Counted from the stretch's first letter, positions 1 to 8,300 are shown. The stretch: 64,000 nt of DNA from Paludibacteraceae bacterium (GCA_017550335.1 JAFZPM010000047.1:62001-126000); one strand, 5' to 3'. The notes: generated by a model not told the origin, from the sequence alone. Translations and numbers: made by a program.

Positions 1-1863
1 AACGTCAACATCGATAAGGACAAGGGCACGCTCACCATCTCCGACCGTGGTATCGGTATGACGGAGGAGGAGATTGAGAAGTATATCAATCAAATCGCTT
101 TCTCCGGTGCGGAGGAGTTCCTCGAGAAGTACAAGAATGACGCCAATGCGATCATCGGTCACTTCGGACTCGGATTCTACTCCTCGTTCATGGTCTCCAA
201 ACGTGTGGACATCATCACAAAATCGTTTAAGGAGGGTGCGAAGGCTGTGAAATGGTCTTGCGACGGTAGCCCTGAGTATACGATGGAGGATGCCGAGAAG
301 GCGGACCGGGGTACGGATATTGTCCTGCATATCGATGACGAGAACAAGGAATTCCTTGAGGATCATAAGATTACGGAATTGCTGAACAAATATTGCAAGT
401 TCCTCCCTGTCCCTGTCGCATTCGGCAAGAAGAAGGAGTGGAAGGATGGCAAGCAGGTCGAGACGGGCGAGTTGAACGTGATCAACAACACGACGCCTGC
501 CTGGACACGCAAGCCTGCCGACCTGAAGGACGAGGATTACCAGAAGTTCTACCGTGAACTCTATCCGATGGCGGACGATCCGTTGTTCTATATCCACCTG
601 AACGTGGACTTTCCGTTCAATTTGACGGGTATCCTCTATTTCCCTAAGATCAAGAATAATATCGAGGTTCAGAAGAACAAGATCCAGCTCTACTGCAACC
701 AGGTCTTCGTCACCGATTCGGTGGAGGGCATCGTGCCTGACTTCCTGACGTTGTTGCATGGTGTCATCGATTCTCCGGACATCCCGTTGAACGTCTCCCG
801 AAGCTATCTGCAGAGCGATAGCAACGTGAAGAAGATCTCCAGCCATATCACCAAGAAGGTGGCGGACAGATTGCAGGATATATTCAAACAACAACGTCCT
901 GATTACGAGGCGAAATGGGATGACCTGAAGATCTTCATCGTCTATGGTATGCTGACGGACGAGAAGTTCGCCGAGCGTGCGGAGAGCTTCGCTTTGCTGA
1001 AGAACGTGGACGGTAAATACTTCACGTTCGAGGAGTATAAGACGTTGATCGAGCCTAACCAGAAGGACAAGGACGGCAACTTGGTTTATCTCTACGCCAC
1101 CGACAAGGAGGCGCAGCACGCTTATATCGAGGCGGCTAAGAGCAAGGGCTATGATGTCCTGATGATGGACGGTATGCTCGATTCCCACTTCATCAGCCGC
1201 TTGGAGCAGAAGTCCGAGGGCAAGGTGCGTTACGCGCGTGTGGACGCTGACGTGATCGACAAGTTGATCATGAAGGAGGATGTCAAGAAGGTGGATTTGC
1301 CGAACGAGGCGCAGAACGCGTTGATCGACATGTTCAATTCCCAGCTTCCGAACGATAACAAGAAGAGCTTCGTGATCACGTTCGAGAACCTCTCCGCTGA
1401 TAACTTGCCGGTTTACATCATGCAGAACGAGTTCATGCGTCGTATGAAGGAGATGTCCGCCACGCAAAGCGGCATGAACTTCTACGGTGACATGCCGGAC
1501 TCCTACAACTTGGTGGTGAATGCCGCCCATCCTTTGATCGCGCGTTTGCTGAAGGACGAGGAGGCTGCATGTGGCGAGAAGGTGAATCCATTGGTCGCTA
1601 AATTGGATGAGCTCTCTAAAAAACGTGCCGATCTGATGGGTGACAAGAAAGAATCCGATTTGCCGGATCCTGTGAAGAAGGAGGTGAAGAAACTGGATGA
1701 CGAGACCAAGAAGGTGCGTGACGAGAAGAAGGACGTCTACGTGAAGTATGCGTCGGAAAGCAAGTCATTGCGTCAGTTGGTGGATTTGGCGCTCCTCTCC
1801 AACAACCTGTTGAAGGGTGAGGCGCTCAGCGCGTTCATCAAGCGTAGTGTTGAGATGATGTGA
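1..1863 (+). CDS. htpG: HSP90-family chaperone HtpG (5' end outside window)
   Basis: Bacterial HSP90 homologue, an ATP-dependent cytosolic chaperone dimer. The frame is open from base 1, so the first visible residues belong to the GHKL ATPase domain. The DRGIGMT motif (nucleotide-binding box) lies at about bases 43-63 and the ATP-lid motif GHFGLGFYS follows near base 160. The middle domain carries a conserved NVSRSYLQ segment, and the C-terminal dimerisation domain is complete, ending in a basic and acidic helix-rich tail and TGA at 1861-1863. The truly N-terminal helix with the catalytic Glu and Asn box is missing only because of the window edge. The gene stands alone and is followed by a strong bidirectional hairpin terminator. 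Assignment is secure; the true start cannot be seen. Confidence 0.97.
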   Translation, partial: NVNIDKDKGTLTISDRGIGMTEEEIEKYINQIAFSGAEEFLEKYKNDANAIIGHFGLGFYSSFMVSKRVDIITKSFKEGAKAVKWSCDGSPEYTMEDAEKADRGTDIVLHIDDENKEFLEDHKITELLNKYCKFLPVPVAFGKKKEWKDGKQVETGELNVINNTTPAWTRKPADLKDEDYQKFYRELYPMADDPLFYIHLNVDFPFNLTGILYFPKIKNNIEVQKNKIQLYCNQVFVTDSVEGIVPDFLTLLHGVIDSPDIPLNVSRSYLQSDSNVKKISSHITKKVADRLQDIFKQQRPDYEAKWDDLKIFIVYGMLTDEKFAERAESFALLKNVDGKYFTFEEYKTLIEPNQKDKDGNLVYLYATDKEAQHAYIEAAKSKGYDVLMMDGMLDSHFISRLEQKSEGKVRYARVDADVIDKLIMKEDVKKVDLPNEAQNALIDMFNSQLPNDNKKSFVITFENLSADNLPVYIMQNEFMRRMKEMSATQSGMNFYGDMPDSYNLVVNAAHPLIARLLKDEEAACGEKVNPLVAKLDELSKKRADLMGDKKESDLPDPVKKEVKKLDDETKKVRDEKKDVYVKYASESKSLRQLVDLALLSNNLLKGEALSAFIKRSVEMM

Positions 1864-1881
1864 TTTACATGACATCCTCAT

Positions 1882-1921
1882 AAACAAAAAGCCGCGCGGG
1901 TTTCCGTGCGGCTTTTGTTTT
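1882..1921 (+). terminator. Bidirectional intrinsic terminator after htpG
   Basis: GCCGCGCGG pairs with CCGTGCGGC around a GTTT loop (stem 1891-1912), flanked by an A-rich tract on the left and TTTTGTTT on the right. It can therefore end htpG on the plus strand and the convergent lipoprotein gene on the minus strand. Confidence 0.85.
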
Positions 1922-1935
1922 TTATATATGAAATT

Positions 1936-3198
1936 TTAAGCTCGTACCCTGAAGATCTGGATCAGTCCGAATGTTTTGGTGCTGGAGATGATGTAGAGCT
2001 CGTTTTCGCCGTTGTGGTCTCCGTCGTAGGAGAAAAGCGTCACGTCATAGAGTTCCTTCATCTCCAGGTTCTCCCCTTTGTATTGGATGGTGATAGGGTT
2101 GAAGCCTGTGCCTGGGATGCGTTCCCTTTGTGAATGCACGGTGATGTGGTATGCTCCGTATCGGATGGTCGTATCCTTCGCGACGGGAAGGGTGGTGGAG
2201 CTGATGCCGGAGAAATCGTCTTTAGGGTTGACGTGTCTGATCTTGTTTACATCGAACAGGTAATAGTCCAATGGACGGTTGTCGTCTCCTGCATATTCGC
2301 CTTCCACGAGTTCCCCGTTCAGGATTTGGAAGTGGGTCTCCTTGCAAAGGATGTTCTCCTCATTGTTCGCGAATCCTCCGTTGAAGGATATATTGACCAC
2401 GTCGTCTATGAGGGAGACGCTGCGGCCTGTCCACATCGGCTCCTTGCCGTTGAGTCCCGAATAGAAGTTGGAGTATACTTCGTCCACGATGAGGGAGGTG
2501 TTGTTGACGATCCCGTTGCCCCGTATAGGCTTTAGCGGGAATTCCGTCCTTGAGATCTCGCCGTCCCGTTCTATGCTGTAGCTAGTGATGCGCCCGATGG
2601 AGTCGAACTCGCGGATATCCTTGTATTGTCCGCTTCTGATGGACTTCACGATGCCGTTGGGGTAGTACTGGATTTCGTCCCCTATGAGCGTGTCGTTGTG
2701 GAACGCACCGCGGTAGATGACGTTCATGAGGTTGTCGTATTCGATGAACTCACCCTCTTTTTTGCCCAGCACGTAGTTGCCCTCGCATTTGAGGATGTGG
2801 CTTGGGAAGTATTCGTAGTAGATGCCATGTTTCTTGCCCATGGCGTAGTTGCATCTTGATTTCAGTCCGAAGCCGGGGTGGTATTCCAGGTATAGACTGT
2901 CCAACATGCCGTCTTTGTAGAATCCCTCTTCCGTGATGTTCCCGTCCTTGTCGTAATGGCAGAAATATCCGTTCAGGACATTGTCCTTGTATGTGTCGAT
3001 CTTGAAGCTCTCAGGCTTTTGTGCGAAGAACGTGCCTTGTTTCTGTCCTTCACTATCCGTCTTGCCTCTTTGGAGATAACCAGGGTTGATTTCGTGGTAC
3101 ATAGTTATAGTAATCCCTTTGTCGCATCCGTACAGGATAACCGATATGGTGAGAATGGACAATATGGACAATAAAAATTTGTTCAGTTTTAGTTCCAT
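1936..3198 (-). CDS. MORN-repeat lipoprotein
   Basis: A 420-residue secreted lipoprotein of unknown function. A hydrophobic signal peptide ends in the lipobox LYGC, so Cys25 would be lipidated. Residues of about 35-200 hold at least five imperfect MORN_2-type repeats (patterns such as NGYFCHYDKDG, KHGIYYEYFPS, KEGEFIEYDN and IGDEIQYYPNG), each about 22 residues with a G-x-x-x-x-Y-x-x-x-G core. The remaining half has no repeat I recognise and ends in a beta-rich segment with a DGDHNGENELYI stretch. MORN_2 proteins in Bacteroidota are common but have no defined biochemical activity; a scaffold at the cell envelope is only a guess. A TACATTTG box (minus strand, 3225-3232) lies about 27 bp upstream of the start. 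Confidence 0.8.
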   Translation of the reverse strand: MELKLNKFLLSILSILTISVILYGCDKGITITMYHEINPGYLQRGKTDSEGQKQGTFFAQKPESFKIDTYKDNVLNGYFCHYDKDGNITEEGFYKDGMLDSLYLEYHPGFGLKSRCNYAMGKKHGIYYEYFPSHILKCEGNYVLGKKEGEFIEYDNLMNVIYRGAFHNDTLIGDEIQYYPNGIVKSIRSGQYKDIREFDSIGRITSYSIERDGEISRTEFPLKPIRGNGIVNNTSLIVDEVYSNFYSGLNGKEPMWTGRSVSLIDDVVNISFNGGFANNEENILCKETHFQILNGELVEGEYAGDDNRPLDYYLFDVNKIRHVNPKDDFSGISSTTLPVAKDTTIRYGAYHITVHSQRERIPGTGFNPITIQYKGENLEMKELYDVTLFSYDGDHNGENELYIISSTKTFGLIQIFRVRA

Positions 3199-3224
3199 GC
3201 TAACTTTTTTTTGCGGGTTTGGCG

Positions 3225-3232
3225 CAAATGTA
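3225..3232 (-). promoter_or_regulatory. -7 box (TACATTTG) for MORN lipoprotein
   Basis: Matches the Bacteroidota TAnnTTTG -7 element on the minus strand, 27 bp before the ATG. No good -33 TTTG is seen at the usual spacing. Confidence 0.45.
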
Positions 3233-3373
3233 ATAATCTTTTCTTGAAAATGAGTCTAAAAAATGCCTATTGTGGAGTTTTTTTATGTAATTTATGATTT
3301 ATTATCAATATTATATTTAAAAATTAATCTAAGTTTTATGGTGTTTGGCGGTAACTCATGTGTGGGGGAGGAA

Positions 3374-3417
3374 ATAAAAAAAACTGAAAACCAAACCCAA
3401 TCGTTTGATTTTCAGTT
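3374..3417 (-). terminator. Terminator of tRNA-Arg(ACG)
   Basis: On the minus strand AACTGAAAATCAAAC pairs with GTTTGGTTTTCAGTT (one mismatch) around GATTGG, followed by a run of seven T. It begins 6 nt past the tRNA 3' end. Confidence 0.8.
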
Positions 3418-3422
3418 CTTAG

Positions 3423-3496
3423 TGACCCCGGCGGGATTCTAACCCACAACCTTTTGATCCGTAGTCAAATGCTCTATACAGTTGAGCTACGGGGCC
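3423..3496 (-). tRNA. tRNA-Arg (anticodon ACG), CCA not encoded
   Basis: A 74-nt cloverleaf on the minus strand. Acceptor GGCCCCG pairs with CGGGGTC (one G-U). The D stem is GCTC/GAGC, the anticodon stem TTTGA/TCAAA with loop CTACGGA giving anticodon ACG (Arg, CGN codons), the variable region AGGTT, and the T stem GTGGG/CCCGC. CCA is not encoded (discriminator A is followed by CT). Unusually the T loop reads TTAGAAT, with A where C56 is expected, and the D loop has T where G19 is expected, so the tertiary pair 19-56 would be U-A. Position 15 is A and 48 is T, again a matched pair. All stems are intact and a consensus promoter box precedes it, which argues against a pseudogene. Confidence 0.92.
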
Positions 3497-3535
3497 ATTC
3501 CCCTGCATGAGCTCCATTATTTCTCAAATGCGGTG

Positions 3536-3543
3536 CAAAGGTA
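3536..3543 (-). promoter_or_regulatory. -7 box (TACCTTTG) for tRNA-Arg(ACG)
   Basis: TACCTTTG on the minus strand, 39 bp upstream of the mature tRNA 5' end. It is identical to the box in front of the second tRNA-Arg gene of this window (16116-16123). Confidence 0.6.
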
Positions 3544-3570
3544 ATGCTTATTTCCGAAAGTGCAAGCGTT

Positions 3571-4110
3571 TTAACGGAAATTTTTTCGCATTTTTTCGAA
3601 GAAGCTCCAAATGATGATGCCGGAGGTGACGGAGACGTTCAGGGAGTGTTTCGTCCCGTATTGTGGGATTTCGATGCTATCGTCCGACATATCAACGATT
3701 TCCTGCTGTACGCCCTTCACTTCGTTGCCGAGGATCACCACGTATTTCCCGTCCGGTTCCAGTGTGAGGTCCGGCAGTTTGACGCTGTTCTCCACCTGCT
3801 CGATGGAGAAGATGTGGTATCCTTTCTCCTTGTATTCCTTGACCGCCTCTTGTGTCTCTTCGTAGTATTGCCACTCTACGGAGAATTCCGCTCCCAGCGC
3901 CGTCTTGTGTATCTCGGGCTGGGGTGGGGTGGATGTGATGCCGCAGAGGCAAATCTTCTCCACGAGGAAGGCGTCGGATGTTCTGAACACCGAACCCACG
4001 TTGTGTAGGCTTCTCACGTTATCCAGCACGACCACAAGGGGAATCTTGGTGGCTTTTTTGAACTCCTCGGTGGAGATTCTGTTCAGTTCCGTTATCTCTA
4101 GCTTTCTCAT
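3571..4110 (-). CDS. TrmH/SpoU-family RNA 2'-O-methyltransferase
   Basis: A 179-residue SPOUT methyltransferase that would use S-adenosylmethionine to methylate a ribose 2'-OH in rRNA or tRNA. The three SpoU motifs are present: motif 1 at about residues 29-47 (LDNVRSLHNVGSVFRTSDA, with the conserved N and R), motif 2 VVILGNEVKGV at about 126-136, and motif 3 IPQYGTKHSLNVSVTSGI near the C-terminus, which forms the trefoil knot. There is no N-terminal L30e-like substrate domain, so it is of the short type. The substrate cannot be told from sequence. The start lies only 7 bp after the stop of the upstream GH9 gene, so the two are probably co-transcribed. Confidence 0.88.
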   Translation of the reverse strand: MRKLEITELNRISTEEFKKATKIPLVVVLDNVRSLHNVGSVFRTSDAFLVEKICLCGITSTPPQPEIHKTALGAEFSVEWQYYEETQEAVKEYKEKGYHIFSIEQVENSVKLPDLTLEPDGKYVVILGNEVKGVQQEIVDMSDDSIEIPQYGTKHSLNVSVTSGIIIWSFFEKMRKNFR

Positions 4111-4117
4111 CTCTATC

Positions 4118-5827
4118 TTATTCGAATGTGTTCATGATTATGGTGGTCAGCAGCACGAGCGGTGCGTTCCAGTTGATGGCTATTTCGTTGGTCGAGTAGC
4201 TGCAGTCTTCGTCCAGGTAGCATCTGGCTGGCGCAATGGACGGGTAGTTGCTTCTCCCGCAGTCTGACGTCTGGTTGGGGTTGGCTCCTCCGCAGAGGTA
4301 TCCGGGCAGTGGCTCTGCGATGCCGTCGCTGAAGGATCGCCTGTCGTGGATATGTTTGGGGTATTTGGTGCCGAACCCTGATATGAAGCAATAGTCTGTC
4401 GGGTTCATGCCTAGGAGGTAGTCGAACTGGCCGAACATCGCGTCCCTGTATTTCGGGTCTTGTGAGATGACGTGCGCGAGGCCGAGGATGGCTCCGTTGA
4501 TGGCAATCTCTCCGTTGCATCCCCAGTTGAACGATTTGAGCGAAAGACGTCCTGGCGAGTATTTGTATCCGTTGTAGAGCAGTTCCGCTAGCGTGAAGTA
4601 TTTCCTGTGTATGAGCTGTGTGTCCACAAAGTTCGGTAGTTCGTCCAGGTGCCAGATCAGTGACATGAGGGCGATCGAGTTGCAGGCGTTCCAGCGGGGC
4701 GTCTCGAATTGGCGGAAGAAGTCCATCTTGTCGTAGTATTTCTTTTCCCCTGTGGTGATGAGCAGTTCGGCGGCGGCCCAGAAGAACTCGTCCGAGAAAT
4801 CATTGTCCCCGTAGATGCCTGTCCGGATATCCGAAGGGTTGAAGTAGTAGACCTCCGGGTTCTTCTCCGCCCAGTCCCACGCTTTACGTGCGGCTTCGAG
4901 GGCTGCTTGTGCGTACGGTTCGTCCCATGGTTTGAACACCCTTGCCGCGGTAGACATCATCGCAGCGAAGCATAGTGCGGCGGAAGTGGATTTCGCCACG
5001 ACGAAACGGTCCTGCTTGTCGTCGACGGGACGGACGGAGATGTCGCAGAACTTCTTCGTCGTTAGTTTATGGTATACGCCTCCATCGTTGGGGTCTTGCA
5101 TGGTGAACAGCCAGTCTGTCTCCCATTTGATTTCGTCCAGCAGGTCCGGAAGCGTGTTGCCGCTTTCCGGGATGTTCAGCTCCTTCCTTTGGAAATAGGT
5201 GGGGAACATGTCGTGTGCGAGGAAGAGCTGGTGGAGCGTGATGCCGGCGTTGACCACGTATTTGTTGTAGTCGCCCGCATCATACCATCCTTTGGGGGAG
5301 GAGATGATCGATTCGGTTTTCCTTGTCTCGCCGCTGGCGGAGCTATGGATGAAAACCTCTTCGTCCGGATGCCCCAATTCCCTCGCGAAACTGATGCCTT
5401 TGAAGGTGGCGTATTGGGGCTCGATCGCGATGGAGGAGCGCCAAAGGTAAAATGCCTTGATGGTCCAGGTGGAGAATTCCTTGAAGATGGATCTGTTGCC
5501 TATCTCGAAGGGGTGGGAACGCTCCCCGTTCACTTCCACGTAGTATCTGCCTGGTTTCTGAAAGGCGGAGAAGTCCGCGAACTGCGTCACCTCCCTCGAT
5601 TGGTTCCATCGTTTACCTTCCGGTAACCCACCCTTGAAGACGGTCTCCTCTGTCTTTGCGTCCTTGACTTCGAACCTGTAGGCGTTCAATCCCCCTATTT
5701 GGGCATATTTGGGTGCGTTGGTCAGATATCCAATCTGGTTCACCCGGACGAACTTCTGGGCGTGTAGGCTGTCCGCTGTGGACGATGCCAATAATAGAAT
5801 TGCTATTCCTTTAATTAATTTATTCAT
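4118..5827 (-). CDS. Secreted glycoside hydrolase family 9 (endoglucanase type)
   Basis: A 569-residue GH9 enzyme that would hydrolyse beta-1,4-glucans or mixed-linkage glucans by inversion. The signal peptide ends about residue 23 (ADSLHAQ). Residues of about 25-110 form the CelD-type N-terminal Ig-like domain. The (alpha/alpha)6 barrel follows, with the WYDAGDYNKY motif at 181-190 (catalytic base pair Asp183/Asp186), the HDRRS substrate-binding motif near the end, and the catalytic acid Glu548 in the motif STNEIAINWNAPLV. All catalytic residues are retained. No T9SS domain, dockerin or binding module is visible and no susCD pair lies nearby, so it is an isolated gene rather than part of a polysaccharide utilisation locus. 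It is followed 7 bp later by the methyltransferase gene. Confidence 0.92.
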   Translation of the reverse strand: MNKLIKGIAILLLASSTADSLHAQKFVRVNQIGYLTNAPKYAQIGGLNAYRFEVKDAKTEETVFKGGLPEGKRWNQSREVTQFADFSAFQKPGRYYVEVNGERSHPFEIGNRSIFKEFSTWTIKAFYLWRSSIAIEPQYATFKGISFARELGHPDEEVFIHSSASGETRKTESIISSPKGWYDAGDYNKYVVNAGITLHQLFLAHDMFPTYFQRKELNIPESGNTLPDLLDEIKWETDWLFTMQDPNDGGVYHKLTTKKFCDISVRPVDDKQDRFVVAKSTSAALCFAAMMSTAARVFKPWDEPYAQAALEAARKAWDWAEKNPEVYYFNPSDIRTGIYGDNDFSDEFFWAAAELLITTGEKKYYDKMDFFRQFETPRWNACNSIALMSLIWHLDELPNFVDTQLIHRKYFTLAELLYNGYKYSPGRLSLKSFNWGCNGEIAINGAILGLAHVISQDPKYRDAMFGQFDYLLGMNPTDYCFISGFGTKYPKHIHDRRSFSDGIAEPLPGYLCGGANPNQTSDCGRSNYPSIAPARCYLDEDCSYSTNEIAINWNAPLVLLTTIIMNTFE

Positions 5828-5919
5828 ACATGCTAGGATTATACATTTATACTTTTATTCTTTTATATAATTATATTCATACTACACACTCATAACCTTT
5901 CATCTCTTTGCGGGTCCAT

Positions 5920-6927
5920 TTAGTGGAAGAAGTAGGTGTGGGAAAGATAGAACACCCCGTTCTTGCTTTTGTGTTTATCTCCTCGGAAGTCCGATTTTAT
6001 GATGTCCACGAACCCCCAGTCGTAGCCCATGGAGCTTCTCATGTTCTCGAAGTATTGTATGCCGACCGCTATGCGCAGTCCGAAGTCGAATCTGCGAGTG
6101 TCGTATAGTCTGTCTGTACCTGTCTTGTCTCCGAACATGGAGTATTTTTTCGTCTGCACGTATTCTTTCCCTCCGTCGTTAGTTTCCCGCTTTTGCCTAT
6201 ACCTGCCTCCTAGGGCGAAGGCGTAGTAGGGGCCGACCATCGGAGTGAATTCGAATCCTCTGAAGTGAAAACGGTAGCTGGCGGTGGTGGGGATTATCAG
6301 GTAGTAGAGGTTCGTCTTCTCCGTGTAGGTCTCGTGTAGCGAGTCCGCGTGTTCGTCGAAGAAGCGTTGGTAGCCCTTCCTTTGGAGCTCCAGGCCGGTC
6401 TCCACGAAGAGGTTCTCGAGAAGCATGTCCATGTCGTGGTCCGCCACGATTCCGATGCGCACGTTGCACACGGCGTGTTGGTAGAGGTCGTATCGTTCGA
6501 AGTGCACGTTGGCTGGGCCGATTCCCCCGAATGCGCCCCAGTGGTTGGAGCCCACGAACTCTGCGAATTTGCTTTCCTTTATTTTATAGTATGCTTTTTC
6601 GAAGATGGTGAGGAAGTGGGGCGTGTGGCTTGATGTGTCCCCTGTGGCGGTTGCTTCTTCTGTTGTCTCCTTGGGTGTGGACTCTTGTCCCGCTGTGTAG
6701 GCTTGCTCCGAAGAGGGGTTTGGAACCGTCGTGGTGGCAGACGTTCCGGAGGTGTCTTGAACTGGAGCGGAGACCTCCGGCACACTATCCTGGATCGCTG
6801 TCTGAGGAGCGGCTTGGGCGCTCTCTTCCGCTATGGCTATTGTCTCTTGTTCCTGCGCCATGGCGTTGCAGGCGTATACCCCTATTATTAAACTAAGTAT
6901 TATGGCTTTCATTTTGTATGTTGACAT
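5920..6927 (-). CDS. Predicted outer-membrane beta-barrel protein with acidic linker
   Basis: A 335-residue exported protein of unknown role. The signal peptide runs to the AMAQ site at about residue 25; an alternative start at Met6 (6912) would give a tighter one. Residues 26-105 are a low-complexity Ala/Glu/Thr/Ser/Pro linker. From about 110 on, the chain alternates short aromatic beta strands and loops (for example HWGAFGGIGPANVHF, FEFTPMVGPYYAFALGG, RFDFGLRIAVGIQYF) and ends in a strand with terminal FFH, as in small PorT-like/OMP_b-brl_2 barrels. The family placement is inference from this pattern. A TATCTTTG box lies on the minus strand at 6957-6964. Confidence 0.7.
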   Translation of the reverse strand: MSTYKMKAIILSLIIGVYACNAMAQEQETIAIAEESAQAAPQTAIQDSVPEVSAPVQDTSGTSATTTVPNPSSEQAYTAGQESTPKETTEEATATGDTSSHTPHFLTIFEKAYYKIKESKFAEFVGSNHWGAFGGIGPANVHFERYDLYQHAVCNVRIGIVADHDMDMLLENLFVETGLELQRKGYQRFFDEHADSLHETYTEKTNLYYLIIPTTASYRFHFRGFEFTPMVGPYYAFALGGRYRQKRETNDGGKEYVQTKKYSMFGDKTGTDRLYDTRRFDFGLRIAVGIQYFENMRSSMGYDWGFVDIIKSDFRGDKHKSKNGVFYLSHTYFFH

Positions 6928-6956
6928 ATATTTTCTCCCTCGTTTTCTTTGAGGTA

Positions 6957-6964
6957 CAAAGATA
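6957..6964 (-). promoter_or_regulatory. -7 box (TATCTTTG) for barrel-protein gene
   Basis: TAnnTTTG match on the minus strand, 29 bp upstream of the ATG. The rest of the 6928-7358 spacer holds only the opposing promoter at 7273-7280; nothing else was recognised. Confidence 0.5.
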
Positions 6965-7272
6965 ATACTAAAGGCTGGTTCCTTAAATTGAAAACGGGAG
7001 AATTTATTCGTTCAACCCTATTTTGCCTATTCTCCTCTTTCCTGAGGGGGAATGTTCGGTGCGAAAAATAGTCCGAAATGCCATGTCTGGGGTGTTGATA
7101 ACGCCTGAAAAACGCGATTTTAGGGACTTTTGGGGGAAAGTTGAGCGTATATTTTCCCCTGTTTCTCTTTTTTATTGTCTTGATATTTAGGGGTATGTGA
7201 ACTGCATTTAACATTTTTTATGCGTAGAGAAAAAAATATTATGCATATTGGATTGTTGTAAAAAAAAATATT

Positions 7273-7280
7273 TAACTTTG
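7273..7280 (+). promoter_or_regulatory. -7 box (TAACTTTG) for small lipoprotein
   Basis: TAACTTTG with TTG triplets at 7248-7250 and 7253-7258 upstream (spacing 22 or 17/14 instead of the usual 19-21). It leaves an A+T-rich leader of about 70 nt before the start codon. Confidence 0.55.
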
Positions 7281-7358
7281 CGGTGTTTTAGAAATAGGAC
7301 AATAGACGATTAAAGAAATTCTGAGAAAACGTTGTTTAATTTTTTAATAATAAAAAAA

Positions 7359-7592
7359 ATGAAAAAGGTAGTTTTATTTTTCGCTGTTGTATCTGCATTC
7401 GCTTTGGCTTCATGCGACACAAAGCCTGCTGAGCAAAAAGCTGAGGAAACTGTAGCCACTGTAGATTCAGTTGTTGCTGATGTAGTAGATTCAACTGTTG
7501 CTGCTGTTGATTCAGCTGCTGCTGTTGTTGATTCAGCTGCTACTGCTGTTGTTGATTCAGCCGCTGCTGCTGTTGCCGCTGTAGTAGAGTAA
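7359..7592 (+). CDS. Small repeat-rich lipoprotein (77 aa)
   Basis: A short lipoprotein. The ATG at 7359 begins a classical signal MKKVVLFFAVVSAFALASC, with Cys19 lipidated; an earlier in-frame ATG at 7332 would put charged sequence in the wrong place. The mature part is only about 58 residues and almost entirely Ala, Val, Asp and Ser, built from imperfect VDSAAAVVDSAATAV-type repeats. At DNA level these are GCTGTTGATTCA-like 15-21 bp direct repeats, so copy number may vary between strains. No fold or function is recognised; it could be an abundant envelope spacer. It has its own promoter box and terminator, and thus is a single-gene unit. Confidence 0.75.
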   Translation: MKKVVLFFAVVSAFALASCDTKPAEQKAEETVATVDSVVADVVDSTVAAVDSAAAVVDSAATAVVDSAAAAVAAVVE

Positions 7593-7619
7593 TCTTTTGC
7601 AGTTAGGTGAAAGGAATAG

Positions 7620-7657
7620 AGGAGGCGGGCATGTCATGTTCGCCTCCTTTATTGTTT
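7620..7657 (+). terminator. Terminator of small lipoprotein gene
   Basis: GGAGGCG (7621-7627) pairs with CGCCTCC (7641-7647), followed by TTTATTGTTT. Confidence 0.75.
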
Positions 7658-7737
7658 AGATTCTTGTTGAGATTTGGTTGTTGAATATGTTTCCTGATAA
7701 AAAATGGTTCTTGAGATTTATTGTTCTTGAACCTTTT

Positions 7738-7769
7738 TTTGATTGTTTTGTGTGTTTTCTTTATTTTTG
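7738..7769 (+). promoter_or_regulatory. Bacteroidota promoter TTTG-N20-TATTTTTG
   Basis: A -33 TTTG at 7738-7741, a spacer of 20 and a -7 TATTTTTG at 7762-7769, close to consensus; 33 bp before the ATG of the next lipoprotein. Confidence 0.65.
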
Positions 7770-7802
7770 TATGATTGTGTAACAGAAAAGTTTATAGTCG
7801 TG

Positions 7803-8198
7803 ATGGGAAAACCGATATTAATTTTTGGAATAGTCGTTCTGCTCTCTTCTTGTGCGTATGTGACGGAAAAAAAGGAGAAGCCTGCTGCGAAACCTTATTC
7901 TCAGATGACCGCGGAGGAAAAACTGGCGGATGAGCGTAATTTCGTCGAGAATATGGCTGCGGTGAATTATTTGGATTATTCAACGGTTGTGGGGGATACG
8001 ATGTATATTGGTTGCTCGTCCCGTAGGGGTGAGGAACATTTTCAGGATAACTTGGCGAGGACTTTTCTGCATGATGTCCGTCGTGCCGGGTATACCCATA
8101 TTCGTTGTTGCCGTGTGATCAGCACTTCCCATGATTATGTGTGGACTGACACGTTGGTCCAGGGAAGGACCATAGGGATCGCGATGGCGGAGAATTAA
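7803..8198 (+). CDS. Hypothetical lipoprotein (131 aa)
   Basis: Small exported lipoprotein, not recognised. The ATG at 7803 gives the signal peptide MGKPILIFGIVVLLSSC with lipobox LSSC (Cys17); the frame extends upstream to 7743, but that would bury the signal peptide. After a short Lys/Pro-rich linker there is a compact domain of about 85 residues with three cysteines (CSS and a CC pair) and alternating strands (YTHIRCCRVIST, RTIGIAMAEN). A consensus promoter stands immediately upstream, and the bidirectional hairpin at 8254-8275 ends it. Expressed singly; function unknown. Confidence 0.75.
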   Translation: MGKPILIFGIVVLLSSCAYVTEKKEKPAAKPYSQMTAEEKLADERNFVENMAAVNYLDYSTVVGDTMYIGCSSRRGEEHFQDNLARTFLHDVRRAGYTHIRCCRVISTSHDYVWTDTLVQGRTIGIAMAEN

Positions 8199-8250
8199 GT
8201 TTATTGGAACGCCTCCTTCGGCAGGTGGGTGTCCGTAAAGGAATATGAAA

Positions 8251-8283
8251 AAAGCGGCGGGGATGTCCCCACCGCTTTTTTTT
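8251..8283. terminator. Bidirectional terminator between convergent genes
   Basis: AAAAAA, then GCGGCGGGGAT pairing with GTCCCCACCGC (8254-8275), then eight T. The A-run on the left and T-run on the right make it usable from both sides. Confidence 0.85.
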
Positions 8284-8300
8284 GTGCATTGTTGCTAGCG

